Shown: piece after piece, positions 31,343 to 40,357 of the stretch
Position numbering within the stretch: position 1 is the stretch's first letter
Layout: each line of letters starts with the position of its first letter
NCBI GenBank assembly: GCA_017412765.1
Contig: JAFPWN010000052.1
Location: forward strand, 1 to 55,852
From: Oscillospiraceae bacterium
GTDB taxonomy: Bacteria > Bacillota > Clostridia > Oscillospirales > Oscillospiraceae
Direction: 5' to 3'
DNA length: 55,852 bases
Program-made: the position numbers and the translations under genes
Notes under the pieces: generated by a model
Told to the model about the DNA's origin: nothing
What the model saw: only the letters and a program-made list of their open reading frames with translations
The model's database searches: none

Positions 31343-33031
31343 ATGCTTCGTTCACTGACGATAGAGAACATAGCCGTTATCGAGCAGGCTGAGATAGAGT
31401 TCGGCGGCGGCTTCAACGTGCTCACCGGCGAGACCGGCGCGGGAAAGAGCATAGTCATCGACTCGCTCGAGGCGGCTCTCGGCTGGCGCACGAGCGCGCA
31501 GATAGTGCGCTCCGGCGCGAAAAGCGCGAAGGTCACAGCGGTTTTCACCGCCGAGGGCTGCGAGGACTGGTGCCGCGAGAACGATATCGAGCCGGAGGAC
31601 GGCGAGATAATACTCACAAGGAAGATCACCGAGGACGGGCGCTCGACCTGCCGCGTAAACGGCGAGCCGGTCGCGGCGGCGCAGGTGCGCGCTCTCGGAC
31701 TGCGCCTTATCGACATCCACGGTCAGGGCGACGGTCAGCGCCTTACGGACGAGCGCAGCCACCGCGATTACCTCGATTCCTTCGGAGGCTACGAGAAAAC
31801 TCTTGAAGCCTACAAACAGGCGTGGGATGCGTATTCATCAGTAAAACGTGAGCTCGATTCGCTCTCGCTCGACGAGGCTGAGAAGGCCCGCAAGGTCGAT
31901 ATGCTCAGCTATCAGATAGCAGAGCTTGAGCGCGCGGATTTAAAGCCGGGGGAATTTGAAGAAAAGAGCGCGCGAAGAACGCTCCTTAAAAACGCCGGAA
32001 AGCTGTCCGGTTCGCTTACCGAGGCGAAGAGCGCGCTTCTGGGCTCCGAGAGGAGCGACGGAGCGCTGAGCCTTATAGAGGCTGCGCTCGACTCGCTCGA
32101 GCGCGCGACGAAGCTATCGGATAGCTTTGCCGAGATAACGGCAAAGGTGCGCGACCTGCGCTTTATGTGCGAGGACGCCGCCATCGAGGTGCGGGATCGC
32201 GCCGAGGAGCTGGAGTTTGAGCCGGAGGAGCTCGATGAGCTCGACGAGCGGCTCGATACGCTCAAGCGCGTCCTGAGAAAGTACGGCGGCGACGAGGAGA
32301 GCGCGATAGCGTTTCTCGAGGGAGCCCGCGAGGAGCTTAAGAGCATCGAATACGCCGACGAGCGCCGCGGGGAGCTGGAAGAAAAGCTCGGAAAGCTCGA
32401 GAGCGCGGCGAAGAGCGCCGCCGACGAGCTTACAAAGGCGCGCTCCTGCGCCGGTGAACGGCTTTCAAAGAGGATAGAGGAGGAGCTTGCGTTTCTCAGC
32501 ATGAAGGGCGCGAGGTTTGCCGTTTCGCTCGGCGAGGGCGGCGAGCTGACAAGTCACGGACAGGACGACGTGCGCTTTATAATGAGCGCGAACGCGGGCG
32601 AGGGCTTCGGCAGGATCGCAAAGGTCGCGTCCGGCGGCGAATTAAGCCGCGTTATGCTTGCGATGAAGAGCGTTCTCAGCGAGCGCGACCCGACCGACAG
32701 CATGGTGTTCGACGAGATCGACACCGGCGTTTCCGGGATCGCGGCGCAGAGGGTTGCGGAAAAGCTCGCGTCCGTAGGGGCGCGCCATCAGGTGATATGC
32801 GTCACGCATCTTCCGCAGCTTGCGGCTATGGCTGACACGCACTTCTCAATAAAAAAGGAGATCTCGGGAGGGCGCACCTACACAAAGGTAGAGCGCCTTG
32901 ACAAAAACGGCAGAGCCGCGGAGCTTGCGCGGCTTACCGGCGGCGACAACGTGACAGAAACGACGCTTATGGCAGCGCGGGAGCAGCTTTCCGCCGCGGA
33001 AAAGTTCAAAAAGACTCAATTTGACAAATAA
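31343..33031 (+). CDS. recN: DNA repair protein RecN
   Basis: 562 aa. SMC-like ATPase acting early in double-strand-break repair. Walker A GETGAGKSIVIDSLEAALG (about 30-48), a central coiled coil (about 150-360), signature VASGGELSRVMLAMK and Walker B MVFDEIDTGVSGIAA, then VICVTHLPQLAAMAD. Ribosome site AAGGAG. In most relatives spoIVB and spo0A follow recN; here tyrS does. Confidence 0.96.
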   Translation: MLRSLTIENIAVIEQAEIEFGGGFNVLTGETGAGKSIVIDSLEAALGWRTSAQIVRSGAKSAKVTAVFTAEGCEDWCRENDIEPEDGEIILTRKITEDGRSTCRVNGEPVAAAQVRALGLRLIDIHGQGDGQRLTDERSHRDYLDSFGGYEKTLEAYKQAWDAYSSVKRELDSLSLDEAEKARKVDMLSYQIAELERADLKPGEFEEKSARRTLLKNAGKLSGSLTEAKSALLGSERSDGALSLIEAALDSLERATKLSDSFAEITAKVRDLRFMCEDAAIEVRDRAEELEFEPEELDELDERLDTLKRVLRKYGGDEESAIAFLEGAREELKSIEYADERRGELEEKLGKLESAAKSAADELTKARSCAGERLSKRIEEELAFLSMKGARFAVSLGEGGELTSHGQDDVRFIMSANAGEGFGRIAKVASGGELSRVMLAMKSVLSERDPTDSMVFDEIDTGVSGIAAQRVAEKLASVGARHQVICVTHLPQLAAMADTHFSIKKEISGGRTYTKVERLDKNGRAAELARLTGGDNVTETTLMAAREQLSAAEKFKKTQFDK

Positions 33032-33049
33032 TCATATCTTTGCTATAAT
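33021..33049 (+). promoter_or_regulatory. Promoter of tyrS
   Basis: TTGACA (33021-33026) inside the recN end, 17-bp spacer, TATAAT (33044-33049). Both hexamers are perfect. The leader is only about 30 nt, so there is no T-box. Confidence 0.88.
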
Positions 33050-33085
33050 CCCATAAGCTTATTATGATCCGAAAGGAAGAGATAG

Positions 33086-34294
33086 ATGGAAATCTACGAG
33101 GAACTCGTAAGAAGAGGACTTATCGCCCAGGTAACGAACGAAGAAGAAATCAAAAAGATGATAAACGCCGGCAAGGCGAAATTCTATATCGGCTTTGACT
33201 GCACCGCGGATTCGCTGACCGCCGGTCACTTTATGGCGCTCACGCTCATGAAGCGCCTTCAGATGGCGGGCAATCAGCCCATCGCCCTCATCGGCGGCGG
33301 AACTACGCTCATCGGAGACCCCTCCGGGCGCACCGATATGCGTAAAATGCTCACGAGAGCCGACATCGACCACAACGCCGAGTGCTTCCGCAGACAGATG
33401 GAGAAATTCATTGAGTTCGGACCTGACAAGGCTATCATGGTCAACAACGCCGACTGGCTTCTTGACCTCAACTATATCGAGCTTCTGCGCGAGGTCGGCG
33501 CCTGCTTCTCCGTAAACAATATGCTCCGCGCGGAGTGCTACAAGCAGAGAATGGAGAAGGGCCTTACCTTCTTTGAGTTCAACTACATGATAATGCAGTC
33601 ATACGATTTCTATTATCTCTTCCAGCACTACGACTGCAATATGGAATTCGGCGGCGACGATCAGTGGTCGAATATGCTCGGCGGCACAGAGCTTATCCGC
33701 AAAAAGCTCGGCAAGGACGCTCACGCGATGACCATTACGCTCCTCACTGACTCACAGGGCAAGAAGATGGGCAAGACAGCCGGCAACGCCGTCTGGCTTG
33801 ACCCGAACAAGACCTCGCCCTACGATTTCTACCAGTATTGGCGCAACGTGGACGACGCCGACGTTATAAAATGCCTTATGATGCTGACCTTCCTGCCCGT
33901 CGAGGAGATCGAGGCGATGAAGACGTGGGAGGGCAGCGAGCTCAACCGCGCAAAGGAGATCCTCGCCTTCGAGCTTACGAAGATGGTTCACGGCGAGAAC
34001 GAGGCTACGCGCGCTCAGGAGTCCGCCCGCGCTCTCTTCGGCGCAGGTTCTGCCGACTCCGCTCCCACCGTTGAGATCACCTCCGAGGACGGCGCGGACG
34101 TCGTCTCCCTCCTTGTCAGGACCGGACTCTGCTCCTCGCGCGGCGACGCAAGGCGCAATATCCAGCAGGGCGGCGTGACCGCGAACGACGTCAAGGTCAC
34201 AGACCCGGAAAAGGCATTTTCCGAGGACGAGCTCAGAGCCGGAGTGCTTCTCAAGCGCGGCAAAAAGAACTTCTTCAAGGTTATCCTGAAATAA
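33086..34294 (+). CDS. tyrS: Tyrosyl-tRNA synthetase
   Basis: 402 aa. Class I synthetase charging tRNA-Tyr. The HIGH-type motif is TAGHFMALTLMKRLQMAG (about residues 47-64), the KMSKS-type motif is GKKMGKTAGNAV (about 230), and a C-terminal S4 domain (SSRGDARRNIQQGGVTAND) binds tRNA. FEFNYMIMQSYDFYYLFQ and GGDDQWSNMLGG line the active site. GAAAGGAAG precedes the ATG. Confidence 0.96.
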   Translation: MEIYEELVRRGLIAQVTNEEEIKKMINAGKAKFYIGFDCTADSLTAGHFMALTLMKRLQMAGNQPIALIGGGTTLIGDPSGRTDMRKMLTRADIDHNAECFRRQMEKFIEFGPDKAIMVNNADWLLDLNYIELLREVGACFSVNNMLRAECYKQRMEKGLTFFEFNYMIMQSYDFYYLFQHYDCNMEFGGDDQWSNMLGGTELIRKKLGKDAHAMTITLLTDSQGKKMGKTAGNAVWLDPNKTSPYDFYQYWRNVDDADVIKCLMMLTFLPVEEIEAMKTWEGSELNRAKEILAFELTKMVHGENEATRAQESARALFGAGSADSAPTVEITSEDGADVVSLLVRTGLCSSRGDARRNIQQGGVTANDVKVTDPEKAFSEDELRAGVLLKRGKKNFFKVILK

Positions 34295-34300
34295 TCACTA

Positions 34301-34327
34301 AACCTCCCCGATAATCGGGGAGGTTTT
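34301..34327 (+). terminator. Terminator of tyrS
   Basis: AACCTCCCCG and CGGGGAGGTT arms, 4-nt loop, then TTT; 6 bp after the stop codon. Confidence 0.9.
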
Positions 34328-34342
34328 TAATTGCAAAAATGC

Positions 34343-34371
34343 TTGAATAATAGGATTATTTGTAGTAAAAT
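34343..34371 (+). promoter_or_regulatory. Promoter of the smc operon
   Basis: TTGAAT (34343-34348), 17-bp spacer, TAAAAT (34366-34371), 39 bp before the smc start. Confidence 0.7.
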
Positions 34372-34410
34372 ATACAAGTTAAACTGTGTCAAAATATGGA
34401 GTGAATACCA

Positions 34411-37400
34411 TTGTACCTTAAAGCGCTTGAGCTTGCGGGCTTTAAATCCTTTCCGGAGAGAACGCGGCTCACCTTTGAAAAACCGATAACGGCAATCGTC
34501 GGGCCGAACGGCTCGGGAAAATCGAATATAGCGGACGCGCTTCAGTGGGTCATGGGCGAGATGAGCTCCAAGGCTCTGCGCGGCGGCAAGATGGAGGACG
34601 TCATCTTCGGCGGCACCGTCCGCCGCAGTCAGCTCGGCTACGCCGAGGTCACGCTGACGCTCGATAATTCCGACGGAGGGCTCGGCATTGAGTCAGACGA
34701 GGTAGAGGTGACCCGCCGGTACTACCGCTCCGGCGAGAGCGAATACTACATAAACCGCAAGGCTGTGCGCCTCAGGGACGTAAACGAGCTGTTTATGGAT
34801 ACCGGCCTCGGGCGCGACGGCTATTCAATAATCGGACAGGGCAAGATAGACTCGATCCTCTCGGCGAAAAGCACCGACCGCCGCGAGATCTTCGAGGAGG
34901 CGGCGGGAATTAGCCGCTTCCGCCACAGAAAAGAGGAGTCCGAGCGCAAGCTTCAGCGCGCGGAGGAGGATCTGACCCGCGTAAACGACAAGATCGGCGA
35001 GCTTGAAATGCAGGTAGAGCCGCTTAGAAAGCAGAGCGAGGTCGCAAAGAAGTACCTCGTTCTGCGCGACGAGCTGAGAGGGCTTGAGATAAGCCTGTGG
35101 ATGCACGAGCTCGACGAGCTTGCGGACAAGCACAGAAAGCTTGAGCAGGAGGCTTTGCAGGCGAACGGAGTTCTTGAAAAGGCAAAGGCCGAGCTTGAGG
35201 CGCTGTACGCCGCGGGAGATGAGTTTACCGCGAGGATGCACGCCAAGGACGTCGAGGCGGAGAGCGTGCGGGAGCGCATAAGCGCCGCGGAGAGCGCGGT
35301 AAGCGAGTCCGAGAGCCGCGAGGCAGTTTTGAAAACCGACCTCAGCCATACGAATGAGAACATAAAGCGCATCGACGAGGAGCTGCGCGCGCAGGCGGGT
35401 CAGGCTTCCGGCATCGAAGCGCAGATAGCCGAGCGCGAGGAGCGGCTTTCAGCCATCGAAAAGGAAAAGGCCGCGCTGAGCGAGAAGGCGGCTGCGCTCA
35501 GAATCAGAAGCGATAAGCTGACCGAAAACGAATCGGAGAACCAGCGCGAGAGCGCCGCCCTTGCGGAAAAGCTCAATATCGCCTCCGCCGAGCTCGGAGA
35601 AAGGCGCACGCGCCTCGGCTCGGTCGCCGCAAGTATGCAGGAGGTCGAGGACAGAGAGAGCGGACTTCTCACCGAGATAAACTCCGAAAATGAGCGCCTC
35701 GAAAAGGCGAAGAGCGACCTTGCCGCCCACAGAAAGGCGCTTTCGGACGCCGAGGACAAGGCAAACGGCATCAGAAACGTAGTAAACGGCTATAAGCTCC
35801 GCATGAAGGGCAGACAGGAAAAGCTTGAAAAAACGCGCGACAGCTACACTACCCTGACTATGGATCACAACGCCCTCACGAGCCGGATCCAGCTGCTGAG
35901 CGACATGGAAAAGGACTACGAGGGTTACTCGCGCGCGGTAAAGACTGTTATGCGCGAAAAGACGCGCGGCACGCTGCGCGGGATACACGGCCCCGCGGGC
36001 GAGCTTATAAAGACGGAAAACCGCTACTCCGTCGCAATTGAAACTGCAATGGGCGGCGCGATGCAGAATATTATCGTCGGCACCGAGAACGACGGCAAGG
36101 CGGCGATAAACCTCTTGAAGCGCCTTGACGCCGGAAGAGTTACGCTGCTTCCGATGAGCGTAATACGCGGCTCGCACCTGAACGAGCGTGGACTCGACGC
36201 GGAGGAGGGCTTCGAGGGGATCGCCTACGACCTCGTCTCGTTTGACAGGCAGTACGGCGATATCTACCTCAGCATACTCGGCAGAACTGCCGTAGTCGAG
36301 GATATGGACTCGGCTGTGCGCATCGCCGGAAAGTACGGTCACCGCTTCCGCATCGTCACGCTTGACGGTCAGGTGCTGAACGCCGGCGGAAGCATGACGG
36401 GCGGCAGTATTTCAAAGAATACGGGAATACTCTCAAGAGCGAACGAGCTGAAAACACTCTCCGAGAAGGAATCCGGCATGAGAGAAAAGCTCGAAGCGCT
36501 GAGAGTCGAGCTTGAAGCTCTGAAGCGCGAGGTCAGCGCAGGGGAGTATGAGCTCAGCGTATCGAGCGACGAGCTGCGCGAGAAGGAGGATATCCTTACG
36601 CGTCTCAACGGAGAAACGGGACATTACCGTCTGCTCATAGAGAGCATAGAGGAGCATCTTGAAGCGCTCAGGACTGAGCGCGACGGCTCCAGGACGAGGT
36701 CTGCCGATCTCAGGAGCGCCGCTGACGCGCTGAAGGCAGAGATAAGCGAGCTTGAAAAGAGCGAGGAGAGCGCGAGAGCGGCGCTCGAATCGAGCGCCGC
36801 CGGCAGGGAAGAACTGTCCGACGCGCGCCGCGCCCTGATGGACGAGGACGCGGGCATCCGCGCAGCGCTTGCCTCTCTTGAAGCCGAGGCGATAACGCAG
36901 ACCGAGGCCGCCGGGCAGCTCAGGCAGCTAAGAAGCGGTATGCAGGAGGGCAGCGAAAAGCAGCGCGAAACGCGCGAGAGCCTTATTCTGCGCGCCGCTG
37001 AGCTTGAAGGCGCGATCGAGGCGTGCGAAGCGGAGATCGTGACGAGGCAGTCCTCGGTACAGACGCTCAAAGCCAAGCTCGACGGCATAAACAGGGAGCG
37101 CATGAACGTCGAAGCCGAGCGCGTTCGCGGCGATAAGCTCGCCCAGGAGAAAAACCGCGCTCTCCTCGATCTCGAGCGCAATGCGAGCCGTGTCGAGCAG
37201 CGCCGCCAGGCGGCGGAGATGGAGGAAAAGACCATCGTAGACAAGCTTTGGGACAGCTACGAGCTTACGCGCTCGACCGCTCAGAGCGAGCGAAGGGAGC
37301 TTGAGAGCTACCAGACCGCGAAGCGCCGCACCGGCGAGATACGCCGCGGTATGTCCTCGCTCGGAACGCCGAACCTCGGCGCCATCGAGGAATTTGAGCG

Positions 37401-37980
37401 CGTGAACACGCGCTACACCTACCTCACCGAGCAGCGCGACGATATCGAGAAGTCGAGAACGGAGCTTCTCGGTATAATCGGCAGCATTACCGGCGAGATG
37501 GAAAACATATTCCGCGTGGAATTTGATAAAATAAACGAGAGCTTCCAGAAGACCTTTCTCGACCTCTTCGGCGGCGGCAAGGCGGCGCTGGAGCTTGAGG
37601 ATCCGGACAGCATCCTCGACTGCGGCATTGAGATCAAGGTACAGCCGCCGGGGAAAACGCTCAAGACCATAACTCTCCTCTCCGGCGGAGAGAAGGCGTT
37701 CGTCGCCATAGCGCTATATTACTCGATACTGAAGGTCAGACCTACCCCGTTCGTTATTATGGACGAGATCGAGGCGGCGCTCGACGAGGCGCGCGTCGCA
37801 GCTACGGCGGACTATATGCGGACGCTCACGGGCAAGACGCAGTTTCTCGTGATAACTCACCGCCGCGGCACGATGGAGGAGGCGGACGTTCTCTTCGGCG
37901 TGACGATGCAGGAGCAGGGCGTTTCAAAGGTGCTCAAAATGGACATAGAAGAAGCGGAAAAGACATTGACAAAGGACTGA
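34411..37980 (+). CDS. smc: Chromosome segregation ATPase SMC
   Basis: 1189 aa, full length. Condensin ATPase that organises and segregates the chromosome. N-terminal head with IVGPNGSGKSNIADALQW (about 27-44), two long coiled coils (about 165-495 and 670-1015), a hinge (about 515-645, with YSVAIETAMGGAMQNIIVG), and a C-terminal head with LLSGGEKAFVAIALYYSIL and FVIMDEIEAALDEARV. It starts at TTG after GGAGTG. The partners scpA and scpB are not here; ftsY follows. Confidence 0.97.
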   Translation: MYLKALELAGFKSFPERTRLTFEKPITAIVGPNGSGKSNIADALQWVMGEMSSKALRGGKMEDVIFGGTVRRSQLGYAEVTLTLDNSDGGLGIESDEVEVTRRYYRSGESEYYINRKAVRLRDVNELFMDTGLGRDGYSIIGQGKIDSILSAKSTDRREIFEEAAGISRFRHRKEESERKLQRAEEDLTRVNDKIGELEMQVEPLRKQSEVAKKYLVLRDELRGLEISLWMHELDELADKHRKLEQEALQANGVLEKAKAELEALYAAGDEFTARMHAKDVEAESVRERISAAESAVSESESREAVLKTDLSHTNENIKRIDEELRAQAGQASGIEAQIAEREERLSAIEKEKAALSEKAAALRIRSDKLTENESENQRESAALAEKLNIASAELGERRTRLGSVAASMQEVEDRESGLLTEINSENERLEKAKSDLAAHRKALSDAEDKANGIRNVVNGYKLRMKGRQEKLEKTRDSYTTLTMDHNALTSRIQLLSDMEKDYEGYSRAVKTVMREKTRGTLRGIHGPAGELIKTENRYSVAIETAMGGAMQNIIVGTENDGKAAINLLKRLDAGRVTLLPMSVIRGSHLNERGLDAEEGFEGIAYDLVSFDRQYGDIYLSILGRTAVVEDMDSAVRIAGKYGHRFRIVTLDGQVLNAGGSMTGGSISKNTGILSRANELKTLSEKESGMREKLEALRVELEALKREVSAGEYELSVSSDELREKEDILTRLNGETGHYRLLIESIEEHLEALRTERDGSRTRSADLRSAADALKAEISELEKSEESARAALESSAAGREELSDARRALMDEDAGIRAALASLEAEAITQTEAAGQLRQLRSGMQEGSEKQRETRESLILRAAELEGAIEACEAEIVTRQSSVQTLKAKLDGINRERMNVEAERVRGDKLAQEKNRALLDLERNASRVEQRRQAAEMEEKTIVDKLWDSYELTRSTAQSERRELESYQTAKRRTGEIRRGMSSLGTPNLGAIEEFERVNTRYTYLTEQRDDIEKSRTELLGIIGSITGEMENIFRVEFDKINESFQKTFLDLFGGGKAALELEDPDSILDCGIEIKVQPPGKTLKTITLLSGGEKAFVAIALYYSILKVRPTPFVIMDEIEAALDEARVAATADYMRTLTGKTQFLVITHRRGTMEEADVLFGVTMQEQGVSKVLKMDIEEAEKTLTKD

Positions 37981-37984
37981 AAAT

Positions 37985-38890
37985 ATGGGATTTTTTGATA
38001 AAATAAAGCAGGGACTTCAAAAGACGAAGGAATCCATGGCGGCGGCGTTCAACTCGACGATAGCAGGCTTCACCGGCGAAAACGAGGAGTTTTTCGACGA
38101 TATCGAGGAAGCTCTCATCATGGCGGACGTCGGCGCGGAGAGCGCCATGCGCGCCGTGGACGATCTGAGGGACGCGGTTGACCGCGCCGGCGCAAGAGGC
38201 GAGGAGAGCGTCAGAAAATGTATGGTCGAGGTCATGAGCAGGATGCTCCCCTCGGGCGCGGAGCTGGATCTCTCCACAAACCCCTCCGTCATCCTCGTCG
38301 TCGGAGTTAACGGCGTCGGCAAGACGACGACCATAGGCAAGATCGCGACGAATCTCGTGCGCGAAGGACACAAGGTCATGCTCGCCGCCGGCGATACCTT
38401 CCGCGCGGCTGCCGCGGAGCAGCTCACGATCTGGGCTGAGAGAAGCGGAGCGGACATAGTGCGCCATGAGGAGGGTTCGGATCCCGCCGCCGTAGTTTTC
38501 GACGCGATCAGCGCGGCGAAGGCGAGAGGCTGCGACGTTATCATCGTAGACACCGCCGGAAGGCTTCACAATAAGTCTAACCTTATGAACGAGCTGAGCA
38601 AAATTTCCCGCGTTATCGACCGCGAGCTGCCGGACGCCTCGCGCGAGACGCTTCTCGTGCTCGACGCGACTACGGGTCAGAACGGTCTTAACCAGGCGGA
38701 GGAGTTCCAGAAGAGCGTTCCGATGACCGGCATCGTGCTCACAAAGCTCGACGGCACAGCAAAGGGCGGCATCGTCTTTGCGATAAACGACAAGCTCGGC
38801 GTTCCCGTAAAGTTCGTCGGCGTGGGCGAGGGGCAGGACGACCTCATTCCTTTCAACTCCAAGGACTTCGTGGAGGCGCTGCTGGGATGA
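37985..38890 (+). CDS. ftsY: Signal recognition particle receptor FtsY
   Basis: 301 aa. SRP-GTPase that docks ribosome-SRP complexes at the membrane. A short N-terminal part starts MGFFDKIKQGLQKTKES, which can act as the membrane-binding amphipathic helix; the long acidic A domain of enterobacteria is absent, as usual in Firmicutes. NG domain: GVNGVGKTTTIGKIA, GDTFRAAAAEQL, DTAGRLHNK and TKLDGTAKGG. Overlaps rdgB by ATGA. Confidence 0.96.
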   Translation: MGFFDKIKQGLQKTKESMAAAFNSTIAGFTGENEEFFDDIEEALIMADVGAESAMRAVDDLRDAVDRAGARGEESVRKCMVEVMSRMLPSGAELDLSTNPSVILVVGVNGVGKTTTIGKIATNLVREGHKVMLAAGDTFRAAAAEQLTIWAERSGADIVRHEEGSDPAAVVFDAISAAKARGCDVIIVDTAGRLHNKSNLMNELSKISRVIDRELPDASRETLLVLDATTGQNGLNQAEEFQKSVPMTGIVLTKLDGTAKGGIVFAINDKLGVPVKFVGVGEGQDDLIPFNSKDFVEALLG

Positions 38891-39474
38891 AGATCGTGCT
38901 TGCATCCAATAACGCGCACAAGCTCAAGGAGATGCGCGAGATCCTCGCCGGCACCGGCATAGAGCTTATCAGCCAGCGAGAGGCGGGAGCGGACTTCGAG
39001 GCGGAGGAAAACGGACTCACCTTCGAGGAGAACGCCCGCATAAAGGCGACAGCCTGCATGAGAGCTACCGGACTGCCGTCGCTCTCCGACGACAGCGGCA
39101 TATGCATCGACGCGCTCGCCGGACTGCCGGGGATATACTCCTCGCGCTTTCTGGGGGAACTTTCCTATCCCGAGAAGTGTCGGAGGATCATAAGGCTTCT
39201 GGAGGATTATCCCGTCAGAACGGCTCGCTACGCCTGCTCTGTCGTGCTCGTTTTCCCGGACGGGCGTGAATACGCTGCTTTCGGCACCACAGAGGGCGCG
39301 ATAGCCCGCGACCAGGCGGGAGAGGGCGGCTTCGGATACGACCCGATGTTTATAGTCGAGGGCGACGGGCGCCACATGGCGGAGCTTTCGGAGGACGAGA
39401 AGAACGCTATTAGCCACAGAGGAAGAGCCGTGAGGGCGCTTCTTAAAACGTTAAAGGAGAATGGAATTTGCTGA
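38887..39474 (+). CDS. rdgB: XTP/dITP diphosphatase (RdgB/HAM1 family)
   Basis: 195 aa. Removes ITP, XTP and their deoxy forms from the nucleotide pool. LASNNAHKLKEMREIL at the N-terminus, LSDDSGICIDALAGLPGIYS and GEGGFGYDPMF with the C-terminal SHRGRAVRAL are family marks. In the smc-ftsY operon, ATGA overlap upstream. Confidence 0.95.
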   Translation: MKIVLASNNAHKLKEMREILAGTGIELISQREAGADFEAEENGLTFEENARIKATACMRATGLPSLSDDSGICIDALAGLPGIYSSRFLGELSYPEKCRRIIRLLEDYPVRTARYACSVVLVFPDGREYAAFGTTEGAIARDQAGEGGFGYDPMFIVEGDGRHMAELSEDEKNAISHRGRAVRALLKTLKENGIC

Positions 39475-39776
39475 CAAGCGCACAGAGAGCGCAGCTTAAG
39501 GCCCTTGCCTCCAAGCTCGACGCGGTAATATTCGTAGGAAAAAACGGAATAACAGACAACGTGGCGCAGGAGACGGAAAACTCTCTGCGCGCCCATGAGC
39601 TCATAAAGGGCAAGGTACTCGAAAACAGTGAGTACACACCGCGCGAGGCGGTGGCGGAGCTTGCGGAGAGATGCAAGGCGGAGCCGGTGCAGACTATCGG
39701 CTCGAAATTCGTGCTCTACCGCGAGAACAAGGACATTCCTGTTGAAAAGCGCATAGCGCTCGTTAAGAAAAGATGA
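39468..39776 (+). CDS. yhbY: YhbY-family CRM-domain RNA-binding protein
   Basis: 102 aa. A single CRM domain that binds RNA and associates with pre-50S ribosomes in bacteria. LTSAQRAQLKALASKLDAVI, then FVGKNGITDNV with the GxxG loop, and HELIKGKVL. It starts at TTG 8 nt after AAAGGAG and overlaps rdgB. Confidence 0.92.
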   Translation: MLTSAQRAQLKALASKLDAVIFVGKNGITDNVAQETENSLRAHELIKGKVLENSEYTPREAVAELAERCKAEPVQTIGSKFVLYRENKDIPVEKRIALVKKR

Positions 39777-40357
39777 ACGCTGAGGAGAGGGAATATCTCG
39801 ACTTTATGCGCGCGAAGGCGCACGCGCTGCTGAAAGAAAAGAGAATAAAGCACGTCGAGGGCGTTGAGGCGCTCTCCGCGGCGCTTGCCAAGGCTTACGG
39901 CGAGGACGAGTATTCGGCGCGCCTTGCCGCGATGTTCCATGACTGCGCGAAGAAGATGAGCCTTGAAGAGCAGCTTCGCGTCTGCGAAAAGTACGGCTAC
40001 GAGCCGGACAAGTACGAGCGCGAGAGCGAATCGCTTCTTCACTCAAAGGCCGGCGCGCTTATAGCAAGGTATGAGTACATCGTACCCGCCGAGGTCAGCG
40101 AGGCTATAAAATGGCACACGACCGGCAAGGAGAATATGACAAAGCTCGAAAAAATCATCTATCTTGCCGATATGATAGAGCCGACGCGCGATTTTCCGGG
40201 CGTTGACGAGATAAGAAAAGAGGCGGCGCGTGATCTTGACGCGGCTGTCGTGATGGCGCTGGAGCGGACGATAGATCACTGCCGCGAAAGGGGACTTGGC
40301 GTCCACCCGAACTCCGTAAAGGCGCTCGAATTTCTGAAAAAGGAAAGAAAACAATGA
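39773..40357 (+). CDS. yqeK: YqeK-family HD hydrolase (Ap4A hydrolase)
   Basis: 194 aa. HD-domain metal phosphohydrolase; YqeK enzymes split Ap4A symmetrically. HVEGVEALSAALA supplies the first His, MFHDCAKKM the HD pair, then LLHSKAGALIA, IKWHTTG and YLADMIEPTR the remaining ligands. The nadD gene that often precedes yqeK is absent. ATGA overlaps on both sides. Confidence 0.9.
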   Translation: MNAEEREYLDFMRAKAHALLKEKRIKHVEGVEALSAALAKAYGEDEYSARLAAMFHDCAKKMSLEEQLRVCEKYGYEPDKYERESESLLHSKAGALIARYEYIVPAEVSEAIKWHTTGKENMTKLEKIIYLADMIEPTRDFPGVDEIRKEAARDLDAAVVMALERTIDHCRERGLGVHPNSVKALEFLKKERKQ